This document shows positions 7,422 through 10,666 of a stretch of 10,666 bases of DNA, one piece after another. The DNA is from Prevotella sp. (GTDB lineage: Bacteria > Bacteroidota > Bacteroidia > Bacteroidales > Bacteroidaceae). The stretch is taken from contig JAEEZP010000051.1 of the NCBI GenBank assembly GCA_016291915.1, forward strand, positions 1 to 10,666, in the 5' to 3' direction. Positions within the stretch are counted from its first letter, which is position 1, and every line of letters begins with the position of its first letter. Made by a program: the position numbers and the translations under genes. The notes below the pieces were generated by a model, which did not search any database, had not been told where the DNA came from, and was given only the letters and a program-made list of their open reading frames with translations.

Positions 7422-8849
7422 ATGAAAAGGATTATTATTTATCTGTTAACCATCATGATGGTTCTCAGCGTGGGAGCCAAACAGAAAGAAGTACCTGTCA
7501 ATAAGATGGACTGGTGGCAAGAAGCAAAGTTCGGACTGTTCGTTCATTGGGGTCCTTACTGTCTCTATGGAGGTGTATATAATGGTTACCAGCAACGACG
7601 GGGTGGTGCAGAATGGATTATGAACAGATGTAAGATTCCTGTGATGGAATACCGTGCAAAAGCCAGCACTTTCAACCCCGTGGGATTCTCTGCCGACAGT
7701 CTGGTTTTGATGGCAAAGCGGGCAGGAATGAAATATGTGGTGTTTACTTCAAAGCATCACGATGGTTTTGCCATGTTCAAGAGTAATGCCAGCCATTTCA
7801 ACATTGTTGACTACACACCCTACAAAAAAGATATCGTAGATATGGTTGCACAAGCCTGCCGGAAATATGGCATGAAGATTGGGTTCTACTATTCTCATGC
7901 CCAAGACTGGAACAATCCGGGTGGTTCAACGGCTCGTAAGGTGATGAATGAAGGCTGGGACAACCCCGATTCCACAAGAGTGAATCAGTTTACGGAAGCA
8001 AACCATGGCGCATGGGATTATATTCAGTTAGAGCGTTCGTTTGAGGATTATATCCACCAGGTATCTATTCCGCAGATTAAAGAGTTGCTCAACCGTTATA
8101 AAGACATGGCTGTCTTGTGGTTTGACACCCCTACTCGCATGACTGATGCCCTTGCGAAAGAAATACAGGATTTGTTGATTGACTATCCACAGATTATCAC
8201 CAACGACCGTCTGAAACGCCCAAATTTCCCCGGTGACTATAAGACACCGGAAGGAAAAGTCCCCAACCCCGATGATGTAAAGGGCGTGTATTGGGAAACA
8301 TGTATGAATATCGGTTCTTCATGGGGATATAAGAGTTGGGAGAACAGATGGAAATCGTCTGAGGATATCATCCGCACGTTGTTGATGTGTGCTGCAAGAG
8401 GAGGAAACCTGTTGCTGAATGTCGGTCCGGATGGAAACGGACAGGTTCCTCAAGAGGCACAGCAATGTCTTAAAACCGTTGGGGAATGGCTGAAAGAGAA
8501 TGGGGAGGTTGTTTACGGCACACAACGGAGTTTGCTCTATCCGTCATGGGGTGAATGCATCCGTAAAGACAACAAGAGCACCACCCTCCTTTATCTCTGC
8601 GTATATGACTGGCCCTCTGATCAGAAACTGGTTCTCGACAAATCCCTGAGTGTCAAACAGGCAAAGATGTTGCACGGCAATACGAAGCTCAAGGTCACTA
8701 CGTCTTCAAAAGGAACCGTTATCAATGTACCGAAGGTTCATGACAACCAATTCGTACATATCGTAGAACTCACACTGAAGAAGAAACTACCTGCTGTAAA
8801 ACTGCAAACCAACAGCGACCGGTTCTTCAGCATCGTGGATGAAGAATAA
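7422..8849 (+). CDS. GH29 alpha-L-fucosidase, secreted
   Basis: GH29 enzymes are retaining exo-alpha-L-fucosidases. The 475-residue protein has a signal peptide (MKRIIIYLLTIMMVLSVGA, cleavage near 19) and a catalytic (beta/alpha)8-like domain to ~350. Visible motifs are KFGLFVHWG (36-44), the KHHDGF fucose-binding motif (111-116), GFYYSHAQDW, nucleophile D235 in VLWFDTP, and E292 in YWETCMNIGSSWGY as the likely acid/base; the D-to-E spacing of 57 is close to the 59 of BT2970 (D229/E288). RGGNLLLNVGPDGNG (326-340) closes the domain, and a small beta-sandwich follows (~365-452). It is compact, with no extra binding module. It lies 12 bases after the lyase and 35 before a second GH29, so all three are probably co-transcribed. 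Linkage preference is unknown. It could act on a non-fucose sugar, since the family also tolerates related L-sugars. Confidence 0.93.
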   Translation: MKRIIIYLLTIMMVLSVGAKQKEVPVNKMDWWQEAKFGLFVHWGPYCLYGGVYNGYQQRRGGAEWIMNRCKIPVMEYRAKASTFNPVGFSADSLVLMAKRAGMKYVVFTSKHHDGFAMFKSNASHFNIVDYTPYKKDIVDMVAQACRKYGMKIGFYYSHAQDWNNPGGSTARKVMNEGWDNPDSTRVNQFTEANHGAWDYIQLERSFEDYIHQVSIPQIKELLNRYKDMAVLWFDTPTRMTDALAKEIQDLLIDYPQIITNDRLKRPNFPGDYKTPEGKVPNPDDVKGVYWETCMNIGSSWGYKSWENRWKSSEDIIRTLLMCAARGGNLLLNVGPDGNGQVPQEAQQCLKTVGEWLKENGEVVYGTQRSLLYPSWGECIRKDNKSTTLLYLCVYDWPSDQKLVLDKSLSVKQAKMLHGNTKLKVTTSSKGTVINVPKVHDNQFVHIVELTLKKKLPAVKLQTNSDRFFSIVDEE

Positions 8850-8884
8850 TAAATGGATCAGGACATTCTCGTATATTCATCATC

Positions 8885-10666
8885 ATGAACAAAAGAACTA
8901 TTATTATCCTAAGCACGTTCCTGTTGACTGTTGCCTCTGCCAATGCCCAACAGACAAACAAGGGAGATGAACAGGGATTTGAGATTCCCACATCAACTGA
9001 TCTGCCTGAAGACATGCAGGAGATAAAAGAAGCTATCAAAGGCTGGTGGACAGCCTCCCAGAAAAACAAAGATGAGCGTACAGCATGGTATAAAGAAGCA
9101 CGTTTCGGCTGTTTTATTCACTGGGGAGTCTATTCCACTGCTGCCGGTTATTGGATGGGGAAACCTGTCAGTGGGTACTCCGAACACCTGATGAGGAAAG
9201 AAAAGATTCCTCTTACTGTTTATAAAGACTCACTTGTAAGCAGTTTCAATCCCTACCTCTTTGATGCGGAGGAATGGATTAAGACAGCTGTCAAGGCTGG
9301 AATGAGATATTTTATTATCACAGCCAAACACCATGACGGTTTCGCGATGTTTCCGTCTGATGCCTATCCCTATGATATCCGACAGACATCCTTCAAGCGT
9401 GATCCGATGATGGAATTGCGAAATGCAGCACGTAAGTATGGTGTGAAATTCGGATTTTACTACTCGCATGCTTTCGACTGGGAACATCCCTGTGCTCCGG
9501 GTAATGACTGGGAGTATGACCACCCCGGTGGTGACAAGCTTTTAGGGGGAACCAACTGGTGGAATAGTGAGTATCACCAGTATCTGGCTGAAGCCGACAA
9601 GTATGTAAAAGAAAAGTCCATTCCTCAGATCCTGGAACTGATACACAACTATCAGCCGGATATTCTGTGGTTCGACACTCCTGGCAAGCTTCCCTTATAT
9701 CAGAATATCCGAATCCTCAAGGCCATACGCGAAGCGGACCCAAAACAACAGATTGTTGTTAACGGACGATTGGTAAGATTCGGTAAGATGAACATGGGTG
9801 ACTATGTGAATACCGGTGACCGAGCAGCTTTCTTCTTCCCACAACAAGGTCTGTGGGAGAGTATCCCCACCACCAATGAGTCGTACGGATACAGTGCCTC
9901 TGATACAAAACGGAAGAGTGTCAAGCATTTTGTGAGGCTTATTGAGTCGGCTGTTTCCAAAGGAGGGAACATCTTGATGAATGTAGGACCGATGGGTAAC
10001 GGCAAATGGGATCAGCGGGATGTGGATATCTTCCTCGGCATTGGCAACTGGATGAAGAAAAACGGCAACAGTATCTACGGAGCTGACCGCACAGACTTAC
10101 CCATACAGTCATGGGGCGTATTCACGGAAAAGCATGACACGCTCTATGCACATATCCATCAGTGGCCGAAAGACGGTCGTATTACCATCGGAGGATTACG
10201 CAGTAATATCCGTAAGGCATGGATGCTGTCTGAACAGCAGCAGAAAGAAGTAAGATGGAAGAGAATCAACAAAGATGACTGTCAATTACTCTTGTCTGGA
10301 CCCATGCCCGACACGCTGAGTACGGTTGTTGCTATTACTTTAGAAAAGAAAACCGATGCTTGCCCGGTACGCTTGCTCGATGCTCACACAGACAATATCT
10401 TGTACACATTTGATGCGACACTCGTTGGTAAAGGACTGGGATACGGCGACGGCAAAGTTAACAGGAATTATGTAAGAAACTGGAAAGATAACAGCCAACA
10501 GATGGATTGGTCGTTCAGATTAAATGAAAAGGCAACATACACCTTATATCTTGACTATAATACCGTAAAGGCAGAAGATCAAGGTACTGTAATGGTTACC
10601 ATCGACAACCAATCCTTTGAAGTGCCCTATCAAGGATTTACCGAACGACAAGGTACTAATCGTCTC
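8885..10666 (+). CDS. Second GH29 alpha-L-fucosidase with extended C-terminus, 3'-truncated by window end
   Basis: From ATG 8885 the frame stays open to the last base, giving 594 residues with no stop. A signal peptide (MNKRTIIILSTFLLTVASANA, cleavage near 21) is followed by a charged 45-residue spacer, then the GH29 domain: RFGCFIHWG (73-81), KHHDGF (148-153), GFYYSHAFDW, nucleophile D264 in ILWFDTP, and candidate acid/base E325 in LWESIPTTNESYGY (E332 is an alternative). SKGGNILMNVGPMGNG (358-373) closes the barrel. A beta-sandwich follows, and from ~495 there is an added beta-rich region (VGKGLGYGDG, MDWSFRLNEKATYTLYLDY) that looks like a galactose-binding-type or carbohydrate-binding module. 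It is clearly a different subtype from the preceding GH29: it has an inserted segment at 200-228 and a different acid/base loop, so the pair probably split the work by linkage or by acceptor. Third gene of the rightward operon. Confidence 0.92.
   Translation, partial: MNKRTIIILSTFLLTVASANAQQTNKGDEQGFEIPTSTDLPEDMQEIKEAIKGWWTASQKNKDERTAWYKEARFGCFIHWGVYSTAAGYWMGKPVSGYSEHLMRKEKIPLTVYKDSLVSSFNPYLFDAEEWIKTAVKAGMRYFIITAKHHDGFAMFPSDAYPYDIRQTSFKRDPMMELRNAARKYGVKFGFYYSHAFDWEHPCAPGNDWEYDHPGGDKLLGGTNWWNSEYHQYLAEADKYVKEKSIPQILELIHNYQPDILWFDTPGKLPLYQNIRILKAIREADPKQQIVVNGRLVRFGKMNMGDYVNTGDRAAFFFPQQGLWESIPTTNESYGYSASDTKRKSVKHFVRLIESAVSKGGNILMNVGPMGNGKWDQRDVDIFLGIGNWMKKNGNSIYGADRTDLPIQSWGVFTEKHDTLYAHIHQWPKDGRITIGGLRSNIRKAWMLSEQQQKEVRWKRINKDDCQLLLSGPMPDTLSTVVAITLEKKTDACPVRLLDAHTDNILYTFDATLVGKGLGYGDGKVNRNYVRNWKDNSQQMDWSFRLNEKATYTLYLDYNTVKAEDQGTVMVTIDNQSFEVPYQGFTERQGTNRL

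Noticed and set aside
8827..10005. Minus-strand open frames across the second GH29 gene
   Set aside because: They are antisense to a GH29 protein with complete core motifs and have no recognisable features of their own.

Overview
The window looks like a glycan-degradation locus (part of a polysaccharide utilisation locus, PUL) from a member of the Bacteroidota, most likely a Prevotella/Segatella-type organism. Three things point there. It begins with the C-terminal half of a hybrid two-component regulator (kinase, receiver and AraC domains in one chain), an architecture typical of that phylum. The promoters that can be seen use the Bacteroidota -7 motif TAnnTTTG. The genes lack strong Shine-Dalgarno sequences. 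The genus is inference.

Layout: (1) 1-1022, +: the end of the hybrid regulator, whose start lies before the window. (2) 1023-1115: a short convergent gap with a 10-bp perfect hairpin, best read as the terminator of the leftward operon. (3) 1116-5222, -: a two-gene operon, transcribed GH95 then a secreted right-handed beta-helix (pectate-lyase-like) protein, 24 bases apart. (4) 5223-5408: a divergent promoter region with one TAnnTTTG box facing each way. (5) 5409-10666, +: a tightly packed operon of a PL8-type polysaccharide lyase, a GH29 glycosidase and a second, larger GH29 glycosidase that is still open at the window end.

All five enzymes carry apparent Sec signal peptides and are predicted to act in the periplasm or beyond. 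Together they suggest breakdown of an acidic glycan: the lyase would cut at a 4-O-substituted uronic acid, the two GH29 enzymes would remove alpha-L-fucose (or a similar sugar), the GH95 enzyme would remove alpha-L-galactose or alpha-L-fucose, and the beta-helix protein would supply a further backbone- or branch-cleaving activity. The GH95 protein has Thr where I recall characterised fucosidases having His next to the catalytic asparagines, so L-galactose is the more likely target. The adjacent regulator is the natural candidate sensor. No SusC/SusD pair, GH88, sulfatase, RNA gene, CRISPR array or mobile element is visible, so this is one flank of a larger locus and the substrate cannot be fixed from the window.
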